This document shows, piece after piece, positions 17,562 to 25,483 of a stretch of DNA of 58,443 bases. The stretch lies in assembly GCA_023131975.1 (NCBI GenBank), contig JAGLYV010000099.1, positions 1 to 58,443 on the forward strand, read 5' to 3'. Under the pieces are notes generated by a model. That model ran no database searches. It was not told where the DNA came from and saw nothing but the letters and a program-made list of their open reading frames with translations. The DNA is from Candidatus Krumholzibacteriia bacterium (lineage in GTDB: Bacteria; Krumholzibacteriota; Krumholzibacteriia; Krumholzibacteriales; Krumholzibacteriaceae). How positions within the stretch are numbered: the stretch's first letter is position 1; each line of letters begins with the position of its first letter. Both the position numbers and the translations under genes were made by a program.

Positions 17562-19580
17562 TTATCCTGTCTCCTTTCCCTTCGTGCTTTCCGGCCTCGA
17601 CCCGAGACCAATCGGTTTATAAGCTGTTCCGCCACCCATAAAAAACTTTCCGAAGAATTCGTAATATTCCAGACGGATGGCCTGTATCGTCACCACCAGC
17701 CCCTCGAGGGCGATGATGACAGCGTTACCCAGAATCAGTATCAATGCCGAGTAGAAGATTCCCCCGCTCTTGCCCTTGACCATATCGACAACGCTGAACA
17801 CGGCGATGAACAGTCCCGTGTGGGCGAGCGCGAAGGCGGCTACACGGATGAATGACACCGTGTTGCCGAGATACCCGGTAATGATCTCCATGACCTCTAT
17901 CACGGTCTCCATCAGATATGACATAAGACCCTTCTCGAACCTCACCCTGCGGTGCCCAAAAAGAGCTGCCAGCGGCTCGCGCAGAAAGAGAAGAAGGATC
18001 GGAAACCCTATTCCAAGCACCATCAGAATGACCGGTATCGGCCTGTTCCTCAGGAAGATCGAGACCGCGCCGATTCCGCACCAGTATATTATCGCGCTGA
18101 CGAGACCAGCCTGATCGAAGAAGGTCGACTTGAAGTCCCGGGCACGGATGGCGTTGACCACGTTGAGCAGTATCCCGATCGAGATGAAGACGATACCGAA
18201 ATACAGCGCCACCTTGAAAAAGTAGATCACATTGTGCATCGGTTTCATCCAGAGGCCGTGAAATAGTTCCTCGAGTCCGAATACACTTCCGTAAAGAATG
18301 CCGAAGACCATCGAGGAGAGTCCGCACCAGAATGCCAGCTTGCCGACAAGTGTCGTACCCTCGCTCCTCGGCTTCTTCGGTTTTTTGAATCCCAGCAACC
18401 ATCCGATCAGGGCCAGTACAGCCCCGTGACCTACGTCTCCGAACATCAGCCCGAACATCAACAGAAAACTGATCGCGACGAAGACTGTCGGATCGATAAA
18501 TGAATACTCAGGAAGGCCATAGCTGGAGACCAGCATTTCGAACGGCCGGAAGAAACCCGGATGCCTCAACATGACAGGCACCTTCACCTTTCCATCCCTG
18601 ACCTCGGTGATCTCCTCCGGAGGTATGACCTCGATGATGGCTCTTCCCCTGGCGGCCCGCATTATCTCGCTTTCCACCAGGCGCTTTCTGTCGCTCGGGA
18701 CCCAACCGGAGAATATGTATGTCTTTCTCGTTTTTTTCAGGTAGTTTTTCACACGTATCAGAAGCTCGGCCACCCTCAGTGACCTGTGGTAGTCGGTGAT
18801 CGCTGCCGAGTTCTTTTCCTTTATCTCGACGAGCTCCTGTTTCAAGTCGTCTACTTTGTCCCGGATCCCTTCGATCTTCTCCTCAAGCCCTTCGATGACT
18901 ATGGCCGACTCGTCCTTCGCGTCGCTTCCACCCGGCATTTCGATATCCTCGAATGCCGCCTCTCTCAATATCCTCTTCAGCTTGAGCCTGTCGGTCTTAA
19001 GTCCGATGACAAGGACGATATCATTAGTTTCCCGCGATGCCAGGGGGAAGACAACGGCCGCGAGCGGAGCTGTCTTCTCCTTGATATAGTCGAGGTGTTC
19101 ACTTCTTACCTGTCCGTACCTGATCTCAAGGAATGTATACGGCGTCTTCAGATCAGTCAGTCCGACCTCCGCCAGTGGTGATATCTCGTTGAATATCCCC
19201 TGCATCCTTTCCAGATGCACCTCGAGTTCTTTCTTTCGTTGTACCAGATCCACGACTCTCGCTTCGAGAGTCGAAAGCTCCTTGTCCATACCATCAAGGT
19301 CGCTGACGGATGTCTCGAGCAGGCTGCTGTCCCTCTCCTCGAGCGGCAGTTCCCTGATACCCAGATCTTTCATGAGACCGACGACCCTCTGGCCGAGACG
19401 GTCGATCTTGTCGCTGGCCTTCCCTGACTCGAAGGTGCCCAGCTGCTCCACCCAGGGTTGCTGGTCGTCGAGCCGCACGAGATGCAGGATACCAAGCCGG
19501 ACGATCGATCTGGCGACCTCGTCGACCTCGGTCTCGAAGACCATCACATTGATCTGATGCATTCGTTCAGGAGTAAACAT
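17562..19580 (-). CDS. atpI: V/A-type ATP synthase subunit I (stator, a-subunit)
   Basis: The 672-aa protein has the two-part layout of subunit I. A cytoplasmic coiled-coil arm (residues 1-340) includes an SGWVPSDRKRLVE strand. The C-terminal membrane domain has about seven helices, opening with MLVSSYGLPEYSFIDPT and LMFGLMFGDVGHG. The essential Arg helix should lie in the segment FIRVAAFALAHTGLF, where Arg is followed by the conserved FALAH. This subunit forms the ion half-channels against the K ring. Length matches the family (about 600-700). Confidence 0.95.
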   Translation of the reverse strand: MFTPERMHQINVMVFETEVDEVARSIVRLGILHLVRLDDQQPWVEQLGTFESGKASDKIDRLGQRVVGLMKDLGIRELPLEERDSSLLETSVSDLDGMDKELSTLEARVVDLVQRKKELEVHLERMQGIFNEISPLAEVGLTDLKTPYTFLEIRYGQVRSEHLDYIKEKTAPLAAVVFPLASRETNDIVLVIGLKTDRLKLKRILREAAFEDIEMPGGSDAKDESAIVIEGLEEKIEGIRDKVDDLKQELVEIKEKNSAAITDYHRSLRVAELLIRVKNYLKKTRKTYIFSGWVPSDRKRLVESEIMRAARGRAIIEVIPPEEITEVRDGKVKVPVMLRHPGFFRPFEMLVSSYGLPEYSFIDPTVFVAISFLLMFGLMFGDVGHGAVLALIGWLLGFKKPKKPRSEGTTLVGKLAFWCGLSSMVFGILYGSVFGLEELFHGLWMKPMHNVIYFFKVALYFGIVFISIGILLNVVNAIRARDFKSTFFDQAGLVSAIIYWCGIGAVSIFLRNRPIPVILMVLGIGFPILLLFLREPLAALFGHRRVRFEKGLMSYLMETVIEVMEIITGYLGNTVSFIRVAAFALAHTGLFIAVFSVVDMVKGKSGGIFYSALILILGNAVIIALEGLVVTIQAIRLEYYEFFGKFFMGGGTAYKPIGLGSRPESTKGKETG

Positions 19581-19605
19581 TCCACCATCTCCGCTTAGTG
19601 ACCGC

Positions 19606-20667
19606 CTAGAAAGAGACCCTGAGGTGGCTCTCTATCTCTCCGCGGTCCATCTTGTATATCTTGCCGTTCATTATCGTTATAATATTCCTTATCTCGGTCC
19701 GCTTTAGAATGAGATACGAGAGAACAGTCCCGATAGTAAAGGGAAATCCTCCAAGTGTCTTTCGAGCTTCGGTGATAAGGTAGTTCCACAGGATGATCTC
19801 GAGCAGGTAGAGTTTGCTCAACTGGTCGCCGCTGACAAGCAGTTCCGAAACGTTCGCGAAAGATTTTTCCAAAGCCACAGAGATCACTTCCTTGATGGAT
19901 TCGGCTTTGAACGCCTGACGGAGCCGGTCCCTGGTCATACGGTAACCACCGGGAATATTGTAATCCAGCAATTCACCTACAGGGATATCATAATAGAACT
20001 TCAGGCGCACCAGCCAACCCAGGTTCTTCTGGTCGATTTCGAGTCCGACGAGTTTTTTCGCTATCTCACGGTCCTTTTTGCCCAGAGCGGCGACCCTCGC
20101 CTTCAACCTTTCGTAATAATCTATCTCGAGATTTATCTCGATCGGGAACAGGGTACGGCGCTCGTTATAGTCGTCAAGCACCGCTTCGATCGCCTTCTGG
20201 AACGGACTCCCCGAAAGATACGATATGGCATCCTCGATCGAGGAAGCTTCGGAGATCGCCTGGTACGCGAGCGAATGGGGCAGATCCTTTCGGATCATAT
20301 ATTTCATTTCTTCCCCGTCGCGTCTTCCTTCCCGGATCCTCAGAGCGGTCTTGAGGTTCTCTATCTCATACTTCTCGAGGAAATGATTGATAAGGGCCTT
20401 TTCCTCTCCCTTTATGTCCTTGAGCAGTTCCCTGTGCCACTCGACTTCCTGCTCCAGCAGAAATTTTTCTCCGACCCTCGGATCGAACGAGATCTCCGGT
20501 TTCGAAAAGACCGGTTCGTAGATCGTACCACTGAGTGATGAGTAAAACTCTGCCAGGTCACGAGTCTCAGCCAGCCTGTTGATCGTCTCCAGCGTAAGAA
20601 GAGTGCTGAGCCTCGCTCTCACCTTCGCGTTGATAAGCGCATATCTGCTGACTGGTCCGAATATCAA
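19606..20667 (-). CDS. atpC: V/A-type ATP synthase subunit C (stalk-ring adaptor)
   Basis: The 353-aa, mostly helical protein matches AC39/subunit C, which plugs the central stalk onto the proteolipid ring. Typical features are the N-terminal YALINAKVRARLSTLL helix and repeated EIENLKTALRIREG and QKNLGWLVRLKFYYD segments. The start reads TTG at 20667, with GGAG five bases upstream and no nearby ATG. It follows G by 65 bp and precedes I by 25 bp. Confidence 0.92.
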   Translation of the reverse strand: MIFGPVSRYALINAKVRARLSTLLTLETINRLAETRDLAEFYSSLSGTIYEPVFSKPEISFDPRVGEKFLLEQEVEWHRELLKDIKGEEKALINHFLEKYEIENLKTALRIREGRRDGEEMKYMIRKDLPHSLAYQAISEASSIEDAISYLSGSPFQKAIEAVLDDYNERRTLFPIEINLEIDYYERLKARVAALGKKDREIAKKLVGLEIDQKNLGWLVRLKFYYDIPVGELLDYNIPGGYRMTRDRLRQAFKAESIKEVISVALEKSFANVSELLVSGDQLSKLYLLEIILWNYLITEARKTLGGFPFTIGTVLSYLILKRTEIRNIITIMNGKIYKMDRGEIESHLRVSF

Positions 20668-20732
20668 ATTCGCTCCAAAAGCGGTTGTGCCGCGCGGCCT
20701 GAAAAAAAAGCATTCTGATGAATGCCTGTATC

Positions 20733-21053
20733 TTATTCGTTTTCTTTCCCTGTCACGAGTCCGTGGATCCTTGTTACGGCCCTCGTTATCTCAGTACTTT
20801 TCTTCTGAAGAAGTTCCTCGCTGCCGCCACTGACCTTCGAGACCTGCAGCGCCCTTTCCCGTTCAGCTTCCATGCTGAGCTTCTCTACCAGCTCCTGCCC
20901 TTCATGGACAGCCTGCTGGCGACCCTGTTCGACGACCTCGCGGCTCTGCGTCTCCGCGCCGCGAACGACCTTCTGAGCCTTCGCTTTCGCTTCGTCGATC
21001 CGCCCGCGGATCTCCTTCTCGGTCTCCATGATCTTTTTAACTATTTCTTTCAA
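20733..21053 (-). CDS. V/A-type ATP synthase subunit G/H (peripheral stalk)
   Basis: The 106-aa protein is a single, highly charged coiled coil (EKEIRGRIDEAKAKAQKVV...), as expected for the G (also called H) partner of subunit E. The first codon is TTG 21053 with GGGAG upstream; an ATG 8 codons in is the alternative. It is the first gene of the operon, behind the promoter at 21128-21156, as is usual for this subunit in bacteria. The assignment rests on position and coiled-coil character, since this subunit is poorly conserved. Confidence 0.82.
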   Translation of the reverse strand: MKEIVKKIMETEKEIRGRIDEAKAKAQKVVRGAETQSREVVEQGRQQAVHEGQELVEKLSMEAERERALQVSKVSGGSEELLQKKSTEITRAVTRIHGLVTGKENE

Positions 21054-21127
21054 AGCTACTCCCTGGCAGTCCGACCCGGGCAGTACACATCGATCGATAC
21101 GAGAGTACCGATTCAGATTAATGCGGT

Positions 21128-21156
21128 AGTATAGCCATTAGGTCCGATAGTGTCAA
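21128..21156 (-). promoter_or_regulatory. Strong sigma-70 promoter of the V-ATPase operon
   Basis: On the minus strand, TTGACA (21151-21156) is a perfect -35 and TATACT (21128-21133) a near-perfect -10, with an ideal 17-base spacer. Transcription should start near 21121, leaving a leader of about 70 bases before subunit G. It is the best promoter match seen in this window. Confidence 0.8.
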
Positions 21157-21204
21157 TGAGGTTGGAGATTTTTCTAACCGTTCTCTTTCGGTCCTTTTTC
21201 CTAT

Positions 21205-21236
21205 AAAAAAGCCCCGGACCGTACGGCCCGGGGCTT
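21205..21236 (-). terminator. Intrinsic terminator of the secreted-protein gene at 21282
   Basis: AAGCCCCGG (21209-21217) pairs with CCGGGGCTT (21228-21236), and ACCGTACGG sits inside. On the minus strand the stem is followed directly by six T. It separates the small secreted-protein gene from the V-ATPase promoter 50 bp further on. Confidence 0.85.
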
Positions 21237-21281
21237 CCCGTTACAGGCATCGATCGCCTGCAAGATCCAAAACCACAGAGA

Positions 21282-21863
21282 CTACTTGTTCAAAGCCTTG
21301 ATGGCTCCCCAGGTGTGCGCGTCGTTGGCGACGGCACACTCGTGGACGATGACGCCGTTGATGATCTCAAAGTTGCATCCCATCACGTCGATCGATACCC
21401 ATTCGGGGTTGTAATCATAGATCGTAAAGTCATATATGACATGCTCGGTCCCGGCATAGACACCGCACAGATCGATGATGGTCTCGCGGATGATATAAAG
21501 CTCCTCGTCGCAACCCGGAAGCGGGGGCTCCGTGTCGCCGAGGCCCAGGGCTGAATACTCGGGAGTCGACCAGTTCACGGCGACAGTGATGTCGGTGGTG
21601 CAGAGAGGATCCATGGCTGACCAGTCAAACTCGATATGGATGATCTTGCCGCGGGTCTCATCGAAAGGATGATCGTAGAACCACTGGTTGATCCAGTTGG
21701 AAGGATAGACGTACCATTCTCCTCCGGCATAACCTGATCCGCCACCCTCGATGACGATTCCCGATCCGACAGTTATGAAGAAATCATCGATGATCTCCTG
21801 AGACGTCGCCGGGGCCGAAAAAAGAAGCAATCCAAGGGCTAGAAAAATAACAGTTTTCTTCAT
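21282..21863 (-). CDS. Small secreted protein of unknown function
   Basis: The 193-aa protein has a clear Sec signal (MKKTVIFLALGLLLFSAPATS) with a cleavage site near residue 21. The mature part is acidic, beta-rich and Trp/Tyr-rich, with four cysteines that could form two disulfides (Cys in LCTTD, PGCDEE, DLCGV, MGCNF, plus HECAV near the end makes five). I recognise no domain. CAGGAG lies 9 bases upstream of the ATG. The gene stands alone with its own terminator, and a 10-bp dyad sits 50-80 bp upstream. Confidence 0.75.
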   Translation of the reverse strand: MKKTVIFLALGLLLFSAPATSQEIIDDFFITVGSGIVIEGGGSGYAGGEWYVYPSNWINQWFYDHPFDETRGKIIHIEFDWSAMDPLCTTDITVAVNWSTPEYSALGLGDTEPPLPGCDEELYIIRETIIDLCGVYAGTEHVIYDFTIYDYNPEWVSIDVMGCNFEIINGVIVHECAVANDAHTWGAIKALNK

Positions 21864-22240
21864 TTCGCTACTCCTGATTCACGCGCAGATGTTTGAAAGG
21901 CTACTTCCCCTCCCTCAGAGATTCCGCACTAAATCTCTGAGCGCACCGTAAAGACCGATGTTCGGGGAAAGACGGCCAGGGCCGTCATAACGATTGCAAA
22001 GGGACTCTCCGGCCTCCTTTCGCACGAGTATCTGCAAAAACCGGATTTACCGCCATTCCTGATAATCATTCCCTCTTAATGGAATGGAGGCGATTATAGC
22101 ATAATATCACATCGGTTTTCAAGAAAAAACCCGGAGAACCGGTGCTGTATCGCATTATATAAGACCGGGTTAGTCTAATACATAAGTAGTAGTCCCTACA
22201 GGGATTACCTCACGTTTTCACCCTCATCCGCCCCTGCTTT
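21864..22240. other. Intergenic region with several dyads
   Basis: This 377-bp gap lies upstream of the secreted-protein gene and downstream of the TraB/GumN gene, both on the minus strand. No coding frame is supported. It holds the perfect dyad at 21914-21941 (separate entry), CATTCC/GGAATG at 22067-22086, an imperfect CGGTT/AACCG stem around 22112-22143, and GTAGTCCCT/AGGGATTAC at 22189-22208. On the minus strand TTTTTT follows the third, so it may be a weak terminator for the TraB/GumN gene. Confidence 0.5.
21914..21941. promoter_or_regulatory. Perfect 10-bp inverted repeat, candidate operator
   Basis: CTCAGAGATT (21914-21923) and AATCTCTGAG (21932-21941) form a perfect dyad with an 8-base gap, 51-78 bp upstream of the secreted-protein start. 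Size and position suit an operator for a dimeric regulator, but no regulator gene is adjacent. Confidence 0.4.
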
Positions 22241-23125
22241 TTACCTGACTTTTTTAATCTTATAACCCTTGTCCCGCAGCGCTTCGATGATACCATCGTC
22301 GCCGACGAGATGCGCCGATCCGACCAGGACAAATTCCTTTTCCGGCGTCGCGAACAGTTTTTCTATCTCGGGGAGCCACTTGTCGTTTCTGCCCTTGAAC
22401 AGATCCCTGTAGATGTCAGGAAATTTCTCCTTAACGTCATCTATCATCAACTCAGCCATCGCCTCATCATCGCCTTCCCGCCAGGCTTCGATCAGTTTTT
22501 CTATCTGCTGCCCCACCTCTTTCATATCCTCGATCGAATGCAGGACGAACTCGTCCTCATACCCGTCGCCCATCGACAGGAGATACCCCAGCTGCTCATC
22601 GATCGATTCAAGGGCGGCAAGTCCGCGGCCATCTGCCACAGCTCTGCCGTGATAGTGGATATCTACACCCTCCTGGCCTATCCCCTGCTTTTGAAGTTCG
22701 AGAGACATAAGGGATATCACCACAATCGACGGCCTGAGCTGATTCAGCATAGCCAGAGGCATTCCCGCGCTATCGCAATACGTACTCAACGCCTCGTAGG
22801 TAGATACTGAAAGCAGGTCGTCCAGCCCCTGCCCTTCAGGAAGCATCGCTTCAGCCATGATCCTCATCTGGATGTCTGGACTCTGAAGCTCGTCCATATC
22901 GGTCTCGAAGACCAGTATCTCGGAATCTTCATATGCCTTGTCGTACTCTTCAGGTAGAGGATAGTCGGATGCCCTGAGCATATGTATCGTGCCACCAAGA
23001 TAGACGACTGACTTGCCCTTACTGACCTTCCAGACGAGTCCCTCGGCAGATGCCGTGGAATATCCCACGGTGAAAAGGTAGAACACCATCACGATCACAA
23101 AAAAGGATGAAAAAGTCTTTTTCAT
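22241..23125 (-). CDS. TraB/GumN family secreted protein
   Basis: The 294-aa protein has a signal peptide (cleavage near residue 27) and then the TraB/GumN core: VVYLGGTIHML near residue 45, the VFETDMDE strand, a long helical middle, and the closing VLVGSAHLVGDDGIIEALRDKGY. The GTIH and SAH histidines are the family's putative metal ligands. The family is related to TIKI proteases and EreA-like hydrolases, but the bacterial substrate is generally unknown. It appears monocistronic with a candidate promoter at 23215-23244. Length matches the family (about 280-300). Confidence 0.88.
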   Translation of the reverse strand: MKKTFSSFFVIVMVFYLFTVGYSTASAEGLVWKVSKGKSVVYLGGTIHMLRASDYPLPEEYDKAYEDSEILVFETDMDELQSPDIQMRIMAEAMLPEGQGLDDLLSVSTYEALSTYCDSAGMPLAMLNQLRPSIVVISLMSLELQKQGIGQEGVDIHYHGRAVADGRGLAALESIDEQLGYLLSMGDGYEDEFVLHSIEDMKEVGQQIEKLIEAWREGDDEAMAELMIDDVKEKFPDIYRDLFKGRNDKWLPEIEKLFATPEKEFVLVGSAHLVGDDGIIEALRDKGYKIKKVR

Positions 23126-23438
23126 TTTACCCTCCCGGTTATCTTATTCTTCAATGACCTGACTTCCCGGATGTCCTCAGCATCAGGAATGACATAAACG
23201 ATTTCCCTGTGGGGATAGTAAGCTCTATGATGAACCATTTTCAAGCATATTGGTTGAAATCGGGAACAATCCTCCATGAGCATCGGAATGATACCTGGCA
23301 AGGCCCGCTCATAATAGGCTTGACCCGGCCGCGTTTTCTGCTAACCTTGCGGCATCGGCACACAATGAGGGTTTTGTGACCGGCAAAACAGTTCCTGCGC
23401 ATGTCACAAGACGCTTGTAAAATACAGAGGAGGTCCTC
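23126..23438. other. Divergent intergenic region between TraB/GumN and the charged secreted protein
   Basis: These 313 bases separate two divergently transcribed genes. The minus-strand promoter is listed separately. On the plus strand GAGGAGG (23428-23434) is the ribosome site of the next gene; TTGACC near 23321 is a possible -35 but no good -10 follows at 16-18 bases. No coding frame is supported. Confidence 0.5.
23215..23244 (-). promoter_or_regulatory. Candidate sigma-70 promoter of the TraB/GumN gene
   Basis: On the minus strand TTGAAA (23239-23244) and TACTAT (23215-23220) are 18 bases apart, about 90 bases before the start codon. Confidence 0.4.
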
Positions 23439-24320
23439 ATGAGAAGATTTTTGACGGCCAGGCCGGTTTTTATCCTGCTTGTCGCCGCGTTCGTTTTTGC
23501 TTTTTCCACTGAGGCTGTCGCGCAGGGAAAGGGCAAGGGAAAGAAAAAGTCAGCTAAAAAGACAAAGTCCACGGAGAAGGTCGAGAGCAGAAAAGCAATC
23601 GATGCCTCCGACTCTCTGCAGGCCGAAGAGCTGTCAGGCCGAAAAGGTAAAAGGAGAGGAGACTCTGACAAAACAGACAAGGACAGAAAGGGTAAGGACA
23701 GGGAAGATCAGCAGAAGGCTGGCAAAAAAAATAAATACCGCCCAAAGGGCCTGAAAAAGGCAGAGATGGAAGAATGGGCCGATGGGGTCCCTCCCGGCTG
23801 GTCCAAGGGCAATAAAGAGGGATGGGTCGATGGGATGCCCCCCGGTAAGTCAGGAAAGGGCGAAAGACGATACCCGGCAGGCTCGGGCGACTGGAACGAT
23901 GCCCGCAAGGAAGAATGGGACGGAGAGCTGGAAAAAGCCAAGGAACGCGTAAGGACAAGATCGCGCGAACGTCAGGATACCAATCAGGAGACAGAGAATA
24001 GCTCCGTCATATCCATCGAAGAAGCTGCCAGAAACGGTGTCCCTATAGAGACAGCCGAAAAAACGATAGACACAGCGGTCGATCGCGGAATGACGGGAGA
24101 AGAGATCGAGAAGATCACGCGGGCCATGACTTATGGATCTGACAAGAACGTGGATCAGACCAGGCTGGGTGACTTCGTTCAAAAGAAAATGACCGAAGGA
24201 GAGACTGGCGACGATATCGCGGTCTCGATATACGAAGAGATCGACAGCGGGACCCTCGAAAAGAAACCGGTCGAGGAAAAAAAGAAGTCCTGGTGGAGAC
24301 GGATGTTTAAGAAGGACTGA
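23439..24320 (+). CDS. Highly charged secreted protein with PPG-SKG motif
   Basis: The 293-aa protein starts with a signal peptide ending near residue 30 (AVAQG). Then comes a Lys/Glu/Asp-rich low-complexity stretch (30-105), a short repeat unit GVPPGWSKG / GMPPGKSGK (about 112-135), another charged segment, and a helical domain from about residue 190 whose subrepeat ENGVPIETAEKTID-like pattern suggests helix-turn-helix pairs. It ends with a basic tail (KKSWWRRMFKKD). Proteins with PPGW-x-KG motifs are widespread and uncharacterised. The composition suggests a periplasmic or cell-wall-associated linker protein. GAGGAGG lies 6 bases before the ATG. Confidence 0.7.
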   Translation: MRRFLTARPVFILLVAAFVFAFSTEAVAQGKGKGKKKSAKKTKSTEKVESRKAIDASDSLQAEELSGRKGKRRGDSDKTDKDRKGKDREDQQKAGKKNKYRPKGLKKAEMEEWADGVPPGWSKGNKEGWVDGMPPGKSGKGERRYPAGSGDWNDARKEEWDGELEKAKERVRTRSRERQDTNQETENSSVISIEEAARNGVPIETAEKTIDTAVDRGMTGEEIEKITRAMTYGSDKNVDQTRLGDFVQKKMTEGETGDDIAVSIYEEIDSGTLEKKPVEEKKKSWWRRMFKKD

Positions 24321-24376
24321 TGGAACAACCTGAAAGACTGACAATCAAATAGCCTTCGATTGAACAGCATTTACTT

Positions 24377-24406
24377 GCGAAGAGCGGGGCCTTCCCTGCT
24401 CTTCGC
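24377..24406 (+). terminator. 13-bp hairpin downstream of the charged secreted protein
   Basis: GCGAAGAGCGGGG (24377-24389) pairs with CCCTGCTCTTCGC (24394-24406) with one G-U pair and a CCTT loop. It begins 57 bases after the stop. There is no T-run after it, as with the hairpin after the GT4 gene, so the two may reflect the same local termination or mRNA-end style. Confidence 0.5.
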
Positions 24407-24424
24407 GGATTATTGGATACCTTA

Positions 24425-24583
24425 CTATGAATATTGCCGCTCTTTCTTCCTTACTACCCTATGGTGCCACATCCCCATCAGTACATAGACCACCATCATT
24501 GGATATGGAGAAGTTTCGGTAAGCAGATTGATCTCTCTGTCACCCACTATGATGAACAAACCTTCAAACGTACTATTTTTCAC
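24425..24583 (-). CDS. Small coupled ORF, 52 aa, unknown
   Basis: This short frame starts with GTG overlapping the stop of the small membrane protein (GTGA at 24580-24583) and runs 52 codons to TAG at 24425-24427. The product has a hydrophobic stretch (YPMMVVYVLMGMW) and a basic tail (HHRVVRKKERQ), consistent with a one-helix membrane peptide. The overlap is the typical translational-coupling arrangement, which is the main argument that it is real. No homologue is recognised, and chance cannot be excluded for so short a frame. Confidence 0.35.
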   Translation of the reverse strand: MKNSTFEGLFIIVGDREINLLTETSPYPMMVVYVLMGMWHHRVVRKKERQYS

Positions 24584-24837
24584 GAATCCGATTGATCAAG
24601 CGTCTGCCTGTCCGGTGCTCTCGATTCTCTGATGCTCTTTACAATCCCATAGATACCTAGAATAATAAATGCTATAGAGAAATACAAACGCACAGTCCCT
24701 GTTATCGCGGCAACGATGAAATATATGGTGCAAGCCAGATACAGGATCGACATTACTTTCCAGATTCTGAACTTTTTCGCGAAGAAACTCAGGACGAAAA
24801 GAAAGACAATTAACCCGATTGCAATAAAACTACTCAT
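24580..24837 (-). CDS. Small membrane protein, 85 aa
   Basis: ATG 24837 is chosen: GGAGG lies 8 bases upstream, and an upstream in-frame extension to 24942 lacks a ribosome site and overlaps the preceding gene. The protein has three hydrophobic segments (SSFIAIGLIVFLFVLSFF, MSILYLACTIYFIVAAI, RLYFSIAFIILGIYGIV) with short basic links and a polar tail. I recognise no family. It follows the Cys-rich lipoprotein gene by 16 bp, and its stop overlaps the small ORF at 24583, so a three-gene unit is likely. Its size would suit an accessory or immunity-type membrane protein, but nothing shows that directly. Confidence 0.6.
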   Translation of the reverse strand: MSSFIAIGLIVFLFVLSFFAKKFRIWKVMSILYLACTIYFIVAAITGTVRLYFSIAFIILGIYGIVKSIRESRAPDRQTLDQSDS

Positions 24838-24853
24838 AGTCGGCACCTCCCAA

Positions 24854-25483
24854 TCATTGCTGGCAGACTGTCGAGACCCATCCTCCGGTACAGAATTGGC
24901 ACAGCGCAACGACGGCACAGGCGAAATACAGTGGCGTTGCACCGAACACGGTACACCCTAAGAGTGATGCCGTGTAACTGACCCACTGGCACTTTACTCC
25001 CTTCTGCGCCAGATCAACTACCGGTATCCCATTTTCCCCATCACCGAGTATAATTGATTCCTTGTTTGTCACAAGTAGATTATCCCATTTTTCAGCAATA
25101 TCCTTGAATACACATGTCGGACATGGAGTCGCTCGATCCCCGGCCACATCCTGCAATTTGGGATACTTGTTCCTTATTTTCTCGCCCAGGTATACAATTT
25201 TGCTTCCTAGGTTCATCATTTCCTCCTCGGTGTATCCGAGGATTAAAGCAAATTTCTCTTCATCATTTCGCTCGACTATTTCGGCCATTTCCGTACCAGA
25301 CAAATTACTCTCAAGGGCTCTGCTTATCATTTCATCCCTGATTGATATCAACTCAAGAAAATCCTCGTCCTCCTTCAAACTTATTTCATCCAGTGTTGTG
25401 GGCTCGCCAACTATTTCTGTCTGGCTACATCCAAACATTAAGACGGAACACACGATGGCACTAATCGCCAATGATTTAAACAT
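24854..25483 (-). CDS. Lipoprotein with a Cys-rich hydrophobic C-terminus
   Basis: The start is ATG 25483, preceded by GGAGGAG; a longer frame to 25531 has no ribosome site and would bury the signal. The 209-aa protein opens with a signal and a lipobox-like FGC (Cys19). The middle is acidic and helical, with a CPTC pair near residue 121. The last 45 residues are unusual: hydrophobic and holding six cysteines (CQW, GCT, ACA, LCQ, FCT and VCQ contexts) plus a TGGW turn. Codon and base use are more AT-rich than in the surroundings, suggesting recent transfer. Function unknown; the tail is reminiscent of Cys-rich secreted peptides. Confidence 0.6.
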   Translation of the reverse strand: MFKSLAISAIVCSVLMFGCSQTEIVGEPTTLDEISLKEDEDFLELISIRDEMISRALESNLSGTEMAEIVERNDEEKFALILGYTEEEMMNLGSKIVYLGEKIRNKYPKLQDVAGDRATPCPTCVFKDIAEKWDNLLVTNKESIILGDGENGIPVVDLAQKGVKCQWVSYTASLLGCTVFGATPLYFACAVVALCQFCTGGWVSTVCQQ

